From Gammaproteobacteria bacterium (lineage in GTDB: Bacteria > Pseudomonadota > Gammaproteobacteria > DSM-26407), in the NCBI GenBank assembly GCA_028694565.1, contig JAQVKR010000163.1, positions 1 through 6,435 on the forward strand: a stretch of 6,435 bases of DNA, read 5' to 3'. Every line of letters begins with the position of its first letter. Positions within the stretch are counted from its first letter, which is position 1. The notes under the pieces are model-generated. The model worked only from the letters and a program-made list of their open reading frames with translations. It did not search any database and was not told the DNA's origin. A program made the translations under genes and the position numbers. Below, piece by piece: positions 6,100 to 6,435 of this stretch.

Positions 6100-6435
6100 T
6101 CAGCCTTCGCCGGTCCGGCGGCGCTGGCGGCGCAACAGGAACAGCACGAGCACGGCGGCCGCCAGCAGCAGCCAGGCACCGAGCACCCGGTAGCGGTGCC
6201 AGGGCCGGTCCAGCTTCAGGAAGGGGCGCTGTGCGGGATTGAACAGGGCCGCCACCCGTTCACCCGGCGCCGGGCGCTCGAAGGGGTAGAGCGCGGCGCT
6301 GTAGCGGTAGCGCGCCCCCCCGAGGTCGAAGGCGATGCGCACGAAGGGCGTGCCGCCCAGCGGCCCCGGCGCCCCTTCCGGGGCCAGCACCGTGCCCTGC
6401 ACCCGGGCCGCCCCCTGCAGGAAGCGGAAATCGTC
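6100..6435 (-). CDS. DUF3592-like membrane protein, C-terminal part (5' end outside window)
   Basis: The frame is open to the window edge, with 111 residues visible, so the true start lies beyond 6435; the GTG at 6402 is only an internal possibility. The visible part has a beta-rich domain (ARVQGTVLAPEG, VRIAFDLGGARYRYSAALY, PAPGERVAALFNPAQRPFLKL), matching the general DUF3592 layout: a converted 'GtV' strand, a Tyr-rich strand, then 'pG..v.v.ynP..P'. A single transmembrane helix follows (about GAWLLLAAAVLVLFLL, near bases 6180-6130) with a strongly basic tail (RRQRRRTGEG) that should be cytoplasmic. Relatives usually carry another helix at the N-terminus, presumably outside the window. Function is unknown. 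The same-strand glycine-zipper gene starts 71 bases downstream, so a two-gene envelope unit is possible. The family call rests on pattern similarity only. Confidence 0.75.
   Translation of the reverse strand, partial: DDFRFLQGAARVQGTVLAPEGAPGPLGGTPFVRIAFDLGGARYRYSAALYPFERPAPGERVAALFNPAQRPFLKLDRPWHRYRVLGAWLLLAAAVLVLFLLRRQRRRTGEG

Noticed and set aside
4821..6179. Open frame of 452 codons on the minus strand spanning the unknown gene and the glycine-zipper gene
   Set aside because: It overlaps two better genes in other frames, its composition is low-complexity Arg/Gly/Ala/Pro, and no family motif is visible.

Overview
This 6.4 kb window is a stretch of very GC-rich bacterial chromosome. It carries seven protein-coding genes, two of them cut by the window edges. 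The gene families (an RND efflux pump half, DinB, a low-specificity threonine aldolase, a two-helix membrane protein with DUF1269-like ends, a glycine-zipper 'RT0821/Lpp0805-like' envelope protein, a DUF3592-like protein) and the GC-rich codon use suggest a high-GC gammaproteobacterium, perhaps of the Chromatiales/Ectothiorhodospiraceae type. That assignment is inference from family content only. No tRNA, rRNA, CRISPR array, transposase, phage gene or recognisable mobile element is visible.

Layout. Positions 1-1646 (+) hold the C-terminal half of an RND-type inner-membrane efflux permease. A 125-base gap with two short imperfect tandem repeats follows, then dinB (1772-2932, +), the lesion-bypass DNA polymerase IV. 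Facing dinB is a low-specificity L-threonine aldolase gene, ltaE (4048-3014, -). Its promoter appears to place the transcription start on the A of its ATG, so the mRNA may be leaderless. Divergent from ltaE is a small two-helix membrane protein gene (4209-4694, +) with a near-perfect Shine-Dalgarno.

The most structured non-coding part lies between 4695 and 4901. It has a bulged hairpin (4726-4755), a terminator-like GC hairpin followed by four T (4770-4799), and a long inverted repeat (4800-4869) with a 13-bp perfect core. These precede an unrecognised soluble 164-aa protein (4902-5396, +). That gene converges, with only 17 bases between, on an exported glycine-zipper protein gene (6028-5414, -). 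Upstream of the latter on the same strand is the 3' part of a DUF3592-like membrane protein (6435-6100, -), which may be cotranscribed with it.

The genes do not form one obvious pathway. The window reads as ordinary chromosomal housekeeping and envelope genes in short independent units. I see no convincing new multi-gene system. The best leads are the inverted repeat upstream of the unknown gene, the unknown gene itself, and the predicted leaderless ltaE promoter.
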